A DNA stretch of 26,748 nt from Alphaproteobacteria bacterium (GTDB lineage Bacteria > Pseudomonadota > Alphaproteobacteria > Micavibrionales > CSBR16-224): contig SKHU01000270.1 of assembly GCA_007116755.1 (NCBI GenBank), forward strand, positions 1 through 26,748, in the 5' to 3' direction. Below are positions 14,633 through 22,278 of this stretch, in pieces (position 1 is the first letter of the stretch; each line of letters starts with the position of its first letter). The notes beneath the pieces are model-generated. The model searched no databases and was not told the origin of the DNA. It saw nothing but the letters and a program-made list of their open reading frames with translations. A program made the position numbers and the translations under genes.

Positions 14633-15532
14633 ATGAAAGCCGTTGCAATTATTCTGAGTTTTGTTTTTTTGGGAACGGTTTTGTTTTTTTTTATTGTGCC
14701 GGACGTATCGCGCAATATTTTTTCTGAAATCAGAGTATTGGCTGCGGGGGATAAGGGGAGATCAAAGGGCAGCGTAGGCCGCCCTTCCGCCTCTTTTGCC
14801 CCAAGAACGCTGGAAGAGCATTATATTATGCCGCCAATCGATCCTTCGGATTATCACTATCCGTTTACGCCGAATCCGGAGGGCATCAAGAAAAAAGGGC
14901 TGACCCGTCAACCCGGCGCACAGAATTTTTATCTTTATACGCCCGAAAATCCGGAATCCGGCCGGCTTCCTGCCCTCATTCTGCTGCACGGCGGAAATCG
15001 TGATGGTCTGGCGATGGCGGATCGGTGGCGTGCGCTGGCCGACCGGCACGGCGTGATTCTGGTCGCACCCGACGGCAAGGACGGCGAATGGGATTATGCC
15101 GCGGAAAAATCATCTTTCGAACGGCTCTTTTCAGTGATGTTCAGTAATCCGGCGATTGATCGCAACCGGATTTATCTGTTCGGGCATTCTGCAGGCGGTA
15201 TGGCCGCATTGCCGTTTGCCGCAGATTTTTCCGAACGGATCGCCGCAGTTTCCGTACATGCGGCCATGCTTGTTTCCCCGCCCTATCAGGAGGCGGTGCG
15301 CAACGCCAAACGCAAAATCCCGCTTTGTCTGATGATCGGTTCGGAAGACCCTGTCGTCTCGCCGGAAAAAGCGCGGGAGGCTGCACAGTTTTTTGCCGAT
15401 GCCGGACATGCCGCCTCTTATATCGAACTGGACGGGCATAATCACTGGTATTACACGCTGGCCGACTGGATCAATGAATATGCGTGGCAATGTATGATTC
15501 ACAAAGCGCCGGATATTTTTACAGAGGATTAA
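14633..15532 (+). CDS. Membrane-anchored LpqC/PHB depolymerase-type alpha/beta hydrolase
   Basis: 299 residues. The hydrophobic segment 5-22 (AIILSFVFLGTVLFFFIV) anchors or exports it; residues 25-95 are a linker. The catalytic domain is intact: oxyanion motif HGGNRDG (119-125), nucleophile Ser186 in GHSAGG, Asp239 in IGSEDPVV, His269 in DGHNHWYYTLADW. This family hydrolyses ester bonds of polymers or plant-wall esters; the true substrate is unknown. The start is supported by CAGGGA just upstream. It is a tandem paralogue of the preceding gene, which has lost the catalytic Ser and Asp. It converges with the unknown membrane protein operon, with 15 bases between the two stops and no hairpin. 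Confidence 0.88.
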   Translation: MKAVAIILSFVFLGTVLFFFIVPDVSRNIFSEIRVLAAGDKGRSKGSVGRPSASFAPRTLEEHYIMPPIDPSDYHYPFTPNPEGIKKKGLTRQPGAQNFYLYTPENPESGRLPALILLHGGNRDGLAMADRWRALADRHGVILVAPDGKDGEWDYAAEKSSFERLFSVMFSNPAIDRNRIYLFGHSAGGMAALPFAADFSERIAAVSVHAAMLVSPPYQEAVRNAKRKIPLCLMIGSEDPVVSPEKAREAAQFFADAGHAASYIELDGHNHWYYTLADWINEYAWQCMIHKAPDIFTED

Positions 15533-15547
15533 GGTCAAAACGAATAT

Positions 15548-16744
15548 CTAGCGCATGTCGGCTCTGTCAAACCACGGACGGCCAAGTGCGCCGGGATAGA
15601 CCGGTATCTCCCAGATACCTCCCTCTTCAGCACGGTCGAATTCCTCCTGCCCGATCTTTATCCTGACGGGCGGGAGATCGTATTCTCTCAAAACAACGGT
15701 TATACTATATTCATGCTCGATCTGATTGATGCAGCGGCTCTTTTTGCGCAGCTCGACAATAATTCTTCTGCGGTCTTCCGGCCCGCATTCCTCTCCGGAC
15801 AGATGGTGCGCCGTCGCATAGCAGTTGATGGTGCAGCGTTTTTCTGCGATGACAGCACCGTGCGGAAGCGGCGCGGCCTGCGGCAAATAAATATTGGCGT
15901 TATAAAGCCCCAAAAAGGATAAAAACAGAATCCCCGTAAAGCCGATCGCAAAAAAATCCGCCAGCGCCAGTATTGTCCACATCGTCCGCTTTAACAAAAC
16001 ATGCAGCAGCACCAGCCAAAGGACAGACCATATCATCGTCAGCAGCACAGAAGCCCCCCTGAGAGACCCGGGCTCAACCGGATGGGAGGTATCATAGGTG
16101 ATAAACTGCAGCACCAGAAGAACACCGCATCCCAGCATGGCCAGATGTGCGGCCATAATCCACGGCAGACGTCTGGCTCCGCTGAAACGCCGGTTCTCAC
16201 TGCGCCGCGCGGCGTTTTCCTCTACAGCCCGTTTGATTTCCCAGAGATTGCGGAGAATGCTTTCGTGCAGCTTTTCCCGACTTTCTTCAAGCCCTATACC
16301 GCGCAATTTCACCCATATTTTTGAGCCGAAGCAGATCAGCCTTTCGGTTTCGGGGAAAGAGAAAATCTTTTCAACCGCGTGCATCACCTCGCTGTTGAGG
16401 GTCAGGTCGTGGAGATCGTCAGGGTGGTCGGCGATAAAAACCAGATCTTTCGAAACAGTGTCGGAAAGCTCTTGCGCCAGCCCGAAATGCTGCAAAAAAC
16501 GCAGCATCAGTGTTTTCCGGCGGATACGAAAATAGGCGCTGCACCCCATATCCAGCCCCAGATCAATGACGCTTCTGCGGCGGTTCTTGCTGTCCGGATT
16601 TTTTACGGCTTCGATAATATTAGTGCCTTCGTAATAAGAACGGCCTTTTTCGTCGCTTTTCACAGACAGGCGTTTTCCGGTCGCAATACGGTAGCGCAAC
16701 ACCAGAATCGAAACAAAAACAGAGATATAAAACAGAAGAGCCAA
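15548..16744 (-). CDS. Unknown four-TM protein, third copy of a tandem family
   Basis: 398 residues from a TTG start with TAAGGAAAA upstream. Layout shared by all three copies: TM1 (1-17) followed by LRYR; a cytoplasmic domain (20-192) with YYEG, FRIRR (72-76), HPDDL (107-111) and CFGSKIWVKLRG (138-149); TM2 (193-216), TM3 (231-251), a basic loop LKRTMW, TM4 (256-280); then a C-terminal domain with four cysteines (304, 308, 320, 338: CTINC, GEEC, RC). By the positive-inside rule the C-terminal domain is periplasmic, where two disulfides could form. This copy is the most diverged (no YLPQPPAVHIN sequence, a VKNPDSKNRR segment). It ends the operon. I do not recognise the family. Confidence 0.8.
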   Translation of the reverse strand: MALLFYISVFVSILVLRYRIATGKRLSVKSDEKGRSYYEGTNIIEAVKNPDSKNRRRSVIDLGLDMGCSAYFRIRRKTLMLRFLQHFGLAQELSDTVSKDLVFIADHPDDLHDLTLNSEVMHAVEKIFSFPETERLICFGSKIWVKLRGIGLEESREKLHESILRNLWEIKRAVEENAARRSENRRFSGARRLPWIMAAHLAMLGCGVLLVLQFITYDTSHPVEPGSLRGASVLLTMIWSVLWLVLLHVLLKRTMWTILALADFFAIGFTGILFLSFLGLYNANIYLPQAAPLPHGAVIAEKRCTINCYATAHHLSGEECGPEDRRRIIVELRKKSRCINQIEHEYSITVVLREYDLPPVRIKIGQEEFDRAEEGGIWEIPVYPGALGRPWFDRADMR

Positions 16745-16833
16745 AAAGATTTTCCTTACGGCGCAGAGGTTATAAACTTAAATCATAACACGTCATCCAT
16801 CCGGGAAAATTCCCGAAACAAACCGGTATCCGC
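16745..16833 (-). promoter_or_regulatory. Conserved leader before the third family copy
   Basis: This gap aligns closely with 18097-18182. Shared blocks in the minus direction include TTTGTT-CGGGAATTTT, GATGA-GTG, an extended -10-like element (TGTTATGAT here), TTTATAAC, and GTAAGGAAAA before a TTG start. This copy also has CGGGAA-TT-TTCCCG, a perfect palindrome. It may be an internal promoter or regulatory leader that was duplicated along with the gene. Confidence 0.5.
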
Positions 16834-18096
16834 CTAGTGCCAGCCGTCTTTATCAACCCAGCGCAGACCGAGTGCGCCGCGGTAAAGAGGTATGCGGATC
16901 GGATCACCGGTGGTAATCTTGTCAAACTCCTCCTGCGTCACACGAAACGTCAGGGGTCTGTCCAGCTCCGGTATCAACGCGGTCCAGAGCGTAAAATTAT
17001 AATCGATCCGCTCGATACAACGGGATTCTTTGCGCATATCGATGACAAATCTTCTGCGATTTTCCGGCCTGCATTCCTCACCGGACCAGTTTACATCAGA
17101 GGGAGCGCCTGCGAATTGTCCTCCCGAATCGGGGCTGGGCCCCTCCGATTGCAGTGTTGCATAGCAGCGGATATTGCAAAGCGCATGCTCCACATGGCTG
17201 TTGATGTGTACGGCCGGCGGCTGGGGCAAATAGCGGTTGGCAGCATGAATTCCTGCAACGGATAAAAGCACGATTCCGGTCAGGCCGATCAGGATAAAAT
17301 CCATCAGCGCCAGTGTTGTCCACATCGTGCGCCGCAAAAATTTGCACAGAGCCGCGACCCAAAGCGCCGACAGCAACACAGCCAGGCATAACGAGACCAT
17401 CCAGAACATATGTGGTTGCAAAAAAAGGTAGGACGTATTCTCGATAATAAGAGAAAATGCCGCCAGAATTCCGCCGCCCAGCAAAAGTAGATGCGCCGCC
17501 ATAACCCAGGGAAGACGCAGCGCACCGTGAAATTCCCGCTTTGTCCCCTCCCGCTTCTCCGCATTTTCTTTTGCAACGCGGGCAATCTTCGAGAGTCGGT
17601 CAAGCAACGCGTCGCGCACCGTCTCGTCATAATTTTCCAGACTCATGCCGCGCAGCCGCACCCAGATTTTTCTGCCGAAACAGACAATTTTTTCAGCATG
17701 GTAATCCATAAAAATTTCATCAATCGCCTCTTTTACCGACGGGTTGTCGATCAACTCGTGGAGGTCATCGGGATGCTCCCCGACAAAAACCAGCCCGGCG
17801 CCCGGAATACCGTCGATATATTTTGCCAGTCCAAGAAGTTCCAGAGGATCCAGCAATGCTGATGTGCGTCTGATACGAAAAAAAGCCGGCCGGTCGAGTT
17901 TCAGACCGAGATTCAGAACGTTTCTGTGGTTGTGGGGGGTCTCGGGACTTTTTGTCAGAGTATCGGTTATACTAAAGCCTTCATAATAAGCCCGTCCTTG
18001 CGTATCACGTTTTTCCGACAGGCGACCTCCGGTCGCGGTGCGGTAACGCAAAGCCATAAGCGAAACAAAAACAGCGATGTAGAACAGAAGGGCCAA
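16834..18096 (-). CDS. Unknown four-TM protein, second copy of a tandem family
   Basis: 420 residues from a TTG start (TTGGCCCTTCTG) with GTAAGGAA upstream. TM1 1-16; cytoplasmic domain about 18-194 with FRIRR (73-77), EHPDDL (107-112), CFGRKIWVRLRG (139-150); TM2 195-218, TM3 231-253, basic loop CKFLRRTMW, TM4 258-284; then the linker NRYLPQPPAVHINS, identical in wording to the first copy, and a four-cysteine domain (307, 311, 342, 360). Compared with the other copies it has an extra Ser/Gly/Pro-rich loop of about 20 residues between the CNIRC pair and SGEEC. The C terminus shares RGALGLRWVDKD with its sisters. Most similar to the first copy. Function unknown. Confidence 0.8.
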   Translation of the reverse strand: MALLFYIAVFVSLMALRYRTATGGRLSEKRDTQGRAYYEGFSITDTLTKSPETPHNHRNVLNLGLKLDRPAFFRIRRTSALLDPLELLGLAKYIDGIPGAGLVFVGEHPDDLHELIDNPSVKEAIDEIFMDYHAEKIVCFGRKIWVRLRGMSLENYDETVRDALLDRLSKIARVAKENAEKREGTKREFHGALRLPWVMAAHLLLLGGGILAAFSLIIENTSYLFLQPHMFWMVSLCLAVLLSALWVAALCKFLRRTMWTTLALMDFILIGLTGIVLLSVAGIHAANRYLPQPPAVHINSHVEHALCNIRCYATLQSEGPSPDSGGQFAGAPSDVNWSGEECRPENRRRFVIDMRKESRCIERIDYNFTLWTALIPELDRPLTFRVTQEEFDKITTGDPIRIPLYRGALGLRWVDKDGWH

Positions 18097-18182
18097 AGAG
18101 TTTTTCCTTACAACTCCGGTGTTATAAATTTAATAATAGCACATCATCCCATACAGAAAAATTCCCGAACAAACCTGTATTT
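18097..18182 (-). promoter_or_regulatory. Conserved leader before the second family copy
   Basis: Aligns base by base over most of its length with the gap at 16745-16833. In the minus direction it shows TGC-TATTAT, an extended -10-like element, then TTTATAAC and GTAAGGAAAAACTCT before the TTG start. A good -35 is not visible. Sequence conservation in a non-coding gap suggests either recent duplication or a retained control element. Confidence 0.5.
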
Positions 18183-19406
18183 CTAGCGCCATTCATCTTT
18201 GTCGATCCAGCGCAGCCCGAATGCGCCTCTGTAAACAGCTATGCTGACGGGATCGCCGAGAGTGATCGTGTCAAAATCCTCCCGCGTTACGCGAATTTTC
18301 AGGCTTTTGTCCATATCCGGCACGGGCGCGGTCAAGAGCGTAAAATCATAATCGATCCTCTCCAGACAGCGGGATTGTTGGCGCATCCCGACAATAAGTT
18401 TGTTGCGATGTTCCGCCCTGCATTCCTCGCCGGAGAGTTTTGCATCCCATCCTATCCCATGGCCTCCTGTCGTTACGTGGCAACGGATGCTGCAAACCGT
18501 ATTATCCACATAGCTGTTGATGTGTACGGCCGGCGGCTGGGGCAAATAGCGATTGGCGGCATAAATCCCCGAAACGGATAAAAGCACAATCCCGGTCAGG
18601 CCGAGCAGGATAAAATCCGCCAGCGCCAGTATTGTCCACATCGTCCGCCGTAAAAACTTGTACAAAATATTGACCCACAGCAGTGATAACGGAATGGCAA
18701 GCAGAAAACCGTAAACCCACAGCGTGACAGGATTCAGGAATGTGACACGATCATCTATCAACAGGTAAAAACCCGCAAATATGCCGCAAGCCAGCAAGGC
18801 CAGATGCGCGGCCATAACCCAGGGAAGGCGCAGCGCACCGTGAAATTCCCGACCTGTTCCCGCACGCGCCTGCTCGTTTTCTTGTGCAACATGGGCAATT
18901 TCCCAAAGTCGGGAGAGAAGCGCGCTGCGCATCGTTCCGTTGTAATTTTTCAAACGGGCGCCGCGCAGCCTCACCCAGATTCTTTGGCCGAAACAGACAA
19001 TTTTTTCAGCCTCGTAATGCACAAAAATGTCGTAAATCGCCTCTCTCGCCGTCCGGTTGTTGATCAGTTCGCGGAGATCGTCGGGATGCTCCGCGACAAA
19101 AGCCAGCCCCGCGCCCGGAATACCGTCGACATATTCCGCCAGTTTCATATGTTCCAGCATAACCGGCAGCGCCGATAGGCGTCTGATGCGGAAAAAAAAC
19201 GGCCGGTCAAGTTTCAGACCGATATCCACGACACTTCTGCCTCCGCGGGGAGACTCCGGGCGTTTCACCGCCTCGACAATATTAACGCCTTCATAATACA
19301 CCCGTCCCAGCCCGTCACGTTTTTCCGACATGCGATGACCTGTTGCGGCGCGGTAACGCAGAACCAAAAGCGAAACAAGCACCGCCATATAAAACAGAAT
19401 AATCAT
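18183..19406 (-). CDS. Unknown four-TM protein, first copy of a tandem family
   Basis: 407 residues. The ATG at 19406 has AGGAG six bases upstream, and that site begins right at the fhs stop codon, 9 bases away, so translation is probably coupled to fhs. TM1 3-17 then LRYR; cytoplasmic domain about 20-193 with YYEG (37-40), FFRIRR (71-76), EHPDDL (106-111), CFGQRIWVRLRG (138-149); TM2 194-217, TM3 228-249, basic loop YKFLRRTMW, TM4 256-281; linker YLPQPPAVHINS; then a C-terminal domain with Cys305, 309, 329, 347 and a closing GAFGLRWIDKD. The basic residues beside TM1 and in the TM3-TM4 loop put the C-terminal domain outside. Not recognised; no catalytic motif can be assigned. Confidence 0.8.
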   Translation of the reverse strand: MIILFYMAVLVSLLVLRYRAATGHRMSEKRDGLGRVYYEGVNIVEAVKRPESPRGGRSVVDIGLKLDRPFFFRIRRLSALPVMLEHMKLAEYVDGIPGAGLAFVAEHPDDLRELINNRTAREAIYDIFVHYEAEKIVCFGQRIWVRLRGARLKNYNGTMRSALLSRLWEIAHVAQENEQARAGTGREFHGALRLPWVMAAHLALLACGIFAGFYLLIDDRVTFLNPVTLWVYGFLLAIPLSLLWVNILYKFLRRTMWTILALADFILLGLTGIVLLSVSGIYAANRYLPQPPAVHINSYVDNTVCSIRCHVTTGGHGIGWDAKLSGEECRAEHRNKLIVGMRQQSRCLERIDYDFTLLTAPVPDMDKSLKIRVTREDFDTITLGDPVSIAVYRGAFGLRWIDKDEWR

Positions 19407-19415
19407 CGGACGCTC

Positions 19416-21101
19416 CTAAAACAGGCCTTCGATCTCTCCTGCCGCATTCAGGCGGATGGTTTCGGCGGCAGGGCTGCGCGGCAGGCCGGGCATGGTCATC
19501 ATCTCGCCGCAGATGGCGACGACAAATCCCGCCCCTGCCTCCAGCCGCACTTCGCGGATCGTGACGCGGTGGCCTTCGGGCGCGCCTTTCAGCGCCGGAT
19601 CGGTGGAAAAACTGTATTGCGTCTTGGCCATGCAGACGGGCAGGTCGCCGTATCCGGCTTTTTCCCAATCGGCAAGCTGTTTCATCACCGCAGGCGGCGC
19701 AATCACGCTGCCCGCGCGGTACAGCTCTGTGGCAACCCGCGTAATTTTTTCAAACAGCGGCGTATCTCCGTTGTAAAGCGGGGTGAAGGACGGGTTGTCG
19801 CGCTTCTCGCAGATTTTGACGATTTCCGCGGCCAGCTCCTCCGCCCCCGCGCCGCCGCGTGCCCAGTGGTCGCAGAGAAAAACCGGCACGTTCCGGCTTT
19901 TGCAAAAGGCGGTGACGGCATCGATTTCCGCCGGCGTATCGGCGGAAAAACGGTTGACCGCCGCAACAGGCGGCACGCCGAATTTTTCCAGATTTTCAAA
20001 ATGGCGGTCAAGATTGCAAAGCCCGTCTTCCAGCGCTTTGATATTTTCTTTTTCCATATCGTCGCTTTTGACGCCACCATGCATTTTCAGCGCGCGGATT
20101 GTGACGACTACCGCCGCCGCCGCAGGCGCAATTTCCCCTTTGCGGCATTTGATATGCAGGAATTTCTCTGCGCCGAGATCGGCGCCGAATCCGGCTTCCG
20201 TCACCGTATATTCGGCGGTTTTCATCGCGGTTTGTGTGGCGATCAGCGAATTGCAGCCATGCGCGATATTGGCAAACGGGCCGCCATGGATCAGCGCGGG
20301 CGTATTTTCCAGCGTCTGCACCAGATTGGGACGGAACGCATCGCGCAACAGCACGGCCATCGCCCCGTGCGCATCAAGATCGCCGGCGGTGACGGGTTTT
20401 CCCTTGCGCGTATAACCGACAACGATACGGCCAAGCTTTTCCGTCAGATCGGCAAGATTGCGCGCCAGACAGAAAATCGCCATTGCTTCGGAGGCAACAG
20501 TGATGTCAAAACCGCTTTCGCGCGGATAGGAATGGCCGCGCCCGCCCAGCCCCAGCACAATCTGGCGCAAACTGCGGTCGTTCATATCCATCACGCGTTT
20601 CCACGGGATGCGGCGCAGGTCAATCTCCAGCGCGTTGCCCCAATGGATGTGATTGTCCAGCATGGCCGAACGCAGATTATGCGCCGCGCCGATGGCGTGA
20701 AAATCACCGTTAAAATGCAGATTGATGCTTTCCATCGGCACAACCTGCGCATAGCCGCCGCCGGCTGCGCCGCCCTTCATACCGAAACAGGGCCCCAGAC
20801 TCGGCTCGCGCAGGCAGATGGCGGTTTTTTTGCCCAGCCGTGCCAAAGCGTCACCCAGCCCGATTGTCGTTGTTGTTTTGCCCTCGCCCGGTGCAGTCGG
20901 CGTCAGCGCCGTCACCAGTACGAGCTTGCCGTTTTTTTTGCCGTTCAGCGTGCCGGTAAAACTTTCGTCGATTTTGGCGATATGCGGGCCATACGGGTGC
21001 AGCGCATCGGCGGGTATGCCGAGTTTTTCCCCGATTTCCTGAACGGGTTTCATTTGTGCGGTGCGGGCAATATCGATATCGGCGGGGATTTTTGCGGTCA
21101 T
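19416..21101 (-). CDS. fhs: Formate-tetrahydrofolate ligase
   Basis: ATP-dependent synthesis of 10-formyl-tetrahydrofolate from formate and THF, feeding purine synthesis, fMet-tRNA and one-carbon metabolism; cytoplasmic. 561 residues, the normal size. The N terminus has IPADIDIARTAQMKPV and YGPHIAKI; the P-loop is TPGEG-like TPTAPGEGKTTT (67-78); LREPSLGPCFGMKGGAAGGG, NLHFNGDFHAIGAAHNL and the GGVKSDD region follow, all hallmarks of the family. The C-terminal segment has YGDLPVCMAKTQYSFS and GAGFVVAICGEMMTMPGLPRSPAA. It starts a minus-strand unit continuing into three unknown membrane proteins. A separate promoter lies just downstream of the rpsB-tsf terminator. The ribosome binding site is weak. 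Confidence 0.97.
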   Translation of the reverse strand: MTAKIPADIDIARTAQMKPVQEIGEKLGIPADALHPYGPHIAKIDESFTGTLNGKKNGKLVLVTALTPTAPGEGKTTTTIGLGDALARLGKKTAICLREPSLGPCFGMKGGAAGGGYAQVVPMESINLHFNGDFHAIGAAHNLRSAMLDNHIHWGNALEIDLRRIPWKRVMDMNDRSLRQIVLGLGGRGHSYPRESGFDITVASEAMAIFCLARNLADLTEKLGRIVVGYTRKGKPVTAGDLDAHGAMAVLLRDAFRPNLVQTLENTPALIHGGPFANIAHGCNSLIATQTAMKTAEYTVTEAGFGADLGAEKFLHIKCRKGEIAPAAAAVVVTIRALKMHGGVKSDDMEKENIKALEDGLCNLDRHFENLEKFGVPPVAAVNRFSADTPAEIDAVTAFCKSRNVPVFLCDHWARGGAGAEELAAEIVKICEKRDNPSFTPLYNGDTPLFEKITRVATELYRAGSVIAPPAVMKQLADWEKAGYGDLPVCMAKTQYSFSTDPALKGAPEGHRVTIREVRLEAGAGFVVAICGEMMTMPGLPRSPAAETIRLNAAGEIEGLF

Positions 21102-21132
21102 GGCGGGGTCTTTTTTTGTTTTCTGCTACGGT

Positions 21133-21162
21133 ATTTTAGCCTATCGCAGCAGAAGATGTAAA
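21133..21162 (-). promoter_or_regulatory. fhs promoter
   Basis: On the minus strand, TTTACA (21157-21162, 5/6) and TAAAAT (21133-21138, 5/6) with an 18-base spacer. Start near 21126 leaves a leader of about 25 bases before the fhs ATG. It sits after the tsf terminator, so fhs is not simply read through from rpsB-tsf. Confidence 0.6.
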
Positions 21163-21183
21163 AACCTTTCAGAGCGCCACGTA

Positions 21184-21214
21184 AAAAACCCCGGAGAATG
21201 CCCCCGGGGTTTTT
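21184..21214 (-). terminator. Rho-independent terminator of rpsB-tsf
   Basis: An 11-base perfect stem (AAAAACCCCGG at 21184-21194 with CCGGGGTTTTT at 21204-21214), 9-base loop. In the minus direction the stem ends CCGGGG-TTTTTT, a classical terminator about 50 bases after the tsf stop. The symmetric A/T tracts would also let it work on the other strand. Confidence 0.9.
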
Positions 21215-21263
21215 ATAATTTCTTTATATCCCTTTCAAGCCTGTCACGGCGCGGGATATTTGG

Positions 21264-22181
21264 TCAGCCCGCCATGGCGGCGACTTCGGAGGCGAAATCG
21301 TCGTCGTCCTTGCTGATGCCTTCGCCGCGTTCGAAACGGACAAAGCCCGTCAGCTTGACTTCTGCGCCGAGTTCTTTGGACGCATTTTCCAGCACAGCCG
21401 AAATTTTGCTTTCGTTGTCCATGATGTAGGTCTGTTCCATCAGTACGACCCGCTCGTAATATTTGCGGATACGGCCTTCCATCATTTTTTCGACGATATC
21501 GGCGGGCTTTCCTTCAGCCAGCGCCTGTTCTTTCAGAACTGCGCGTTCGCGTTCCAGCGCATCGGGATCGACGCTTGCGATATCCAGCGCCTCGGGCCGG
21601 GATGCGGCGATATGCATCGCCAGCTGGCGGCCGAGCTCTTCCAGTTTTCCGGTATCGGCCGTGGAGTGCAGCGCCACCAGAACGCCGATTTTACCGGCAC
21701 CCGGCACCAATGCGCTATGCGTGTATCCGGCGATCACACCGTTTTCAACCGACAGGCGCGCGGTGCGGCGCAGCTGCATGTTTTCACCGATCGTGGCGAT
21801 CAGATCCGTCAGTGCCTCTTCGACAGTTTTACCGCCCAGATCGGCCGCTTTCAGATCTTCAGGCGATACGCCGTGCTGCAGCACCAGATTTGCCAGATCC
21901 AGCACAAATTTCTGGAACTGTTCGTTGCGGGAAACAAAATCGGTTTCGGCATTCAGCTCGACTGCAGCGCCGGTTTTTCCGTCCACGGCAATCGCCACCA
22001 GACCTTCGGAAGCGGTGCGGCCTGCTTTTTTCGCGGCCGCGGCCAGACCTTTGGTGCGCAGCCAGTCAATCGCGTTTTCCATGTCGCCGCCGGTTTCGTT
22101 CAGCGCCTTTTTACAATCCATCATGCCCGCGCCGCTGCGCTCACGCAGTTCCTTGACCATTGCTGCCGTAATTTCTGCCAT
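21264..22181 (-). CDS. tsf: Translation elongation factor Ts
   Basis: Nucleotide exchange factor that releases GDP from EF-Tu during translation. 305 residues, normal for alphaproteobacterial EF-Ts. The N-terminal UBA-like domain is MAEITAAMVKELRERSGAGMMDCKKAL; the core has the signature ELNAETDFVSRN with TDFV at 80-83, the residues that intrude into EF-Tu. A later VALHS and MHIAASRPEAL segment continues the dimer-like core, and the coiled region around LKEQALAEGKPADIVEKMMEGRI is characteristic. The start is supported by AAGAGGA eight bases upstream. It lies 97 bases after rpsB in the conserved order rpsB-tsf and ends before a strong terminator. Confidence 0.98.
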   Translation of the reverse strand: MAEITAAMVKELRERSGAGMMDCKKALNETGGDMENAIDWLRTKGLAAAAKKAGRTASEGLVAIAVDGKTGAAVELNAETDFVSRNEQFQKFVLDLANLVLQHGVSPEDLKAADLGGKTVEEALTDLIATIGENMQLRRTARLSVENGVIAGYTHSALVPGAGKIGVLVALHSTADTGKLEELGRQLAMHIAASRPEALDIASVDPDALERERAVLKEQALAEGKPADIVEKMMEGRIRKYYERVVLMEQTYIMDNESKISAVLENASKELGAEVKLTGFVRFERGEGISKDDDDFASEVAAMAG

Positions 22182-22226
22182 TTTTCATGTCCTCTTTCTG
22201 CTGTATTGACTTTAAGTTTTGCGCCG

Positions 22227-22250
22227 CCGCTTCCCCGTTCGGGAAAGCGG
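22227..22250 (-). promoter_or_regulatory. Hairpin in the rpsB-tsf intergenic region
   Basis: CCGCTT and AAGCGG close a stem continued, after one C/A mismatch, by three more G-C pairs with a four-base loop (22227-22236 with 22241-22250). In the minus-strand transcript it has no following U run, so it is not a terminator. It could slow polymerase, protect mRNA ends or set the rpsB:tsf ratio. Confidence 0.5.
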
Positions 22251-22278
22251 TTACGCAGCTTTCCTCCTGAATTTCGAT

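Noticed and set aside
19335..21161. A 608-codon open frame on the plus strand
   Set aside because: It lies antisense to fhs and the end of the first membrane gene copy; its product is Arg/His/Gln-rich with no domain, as expected of an opposite-strand shadow of a GC-rich gene.
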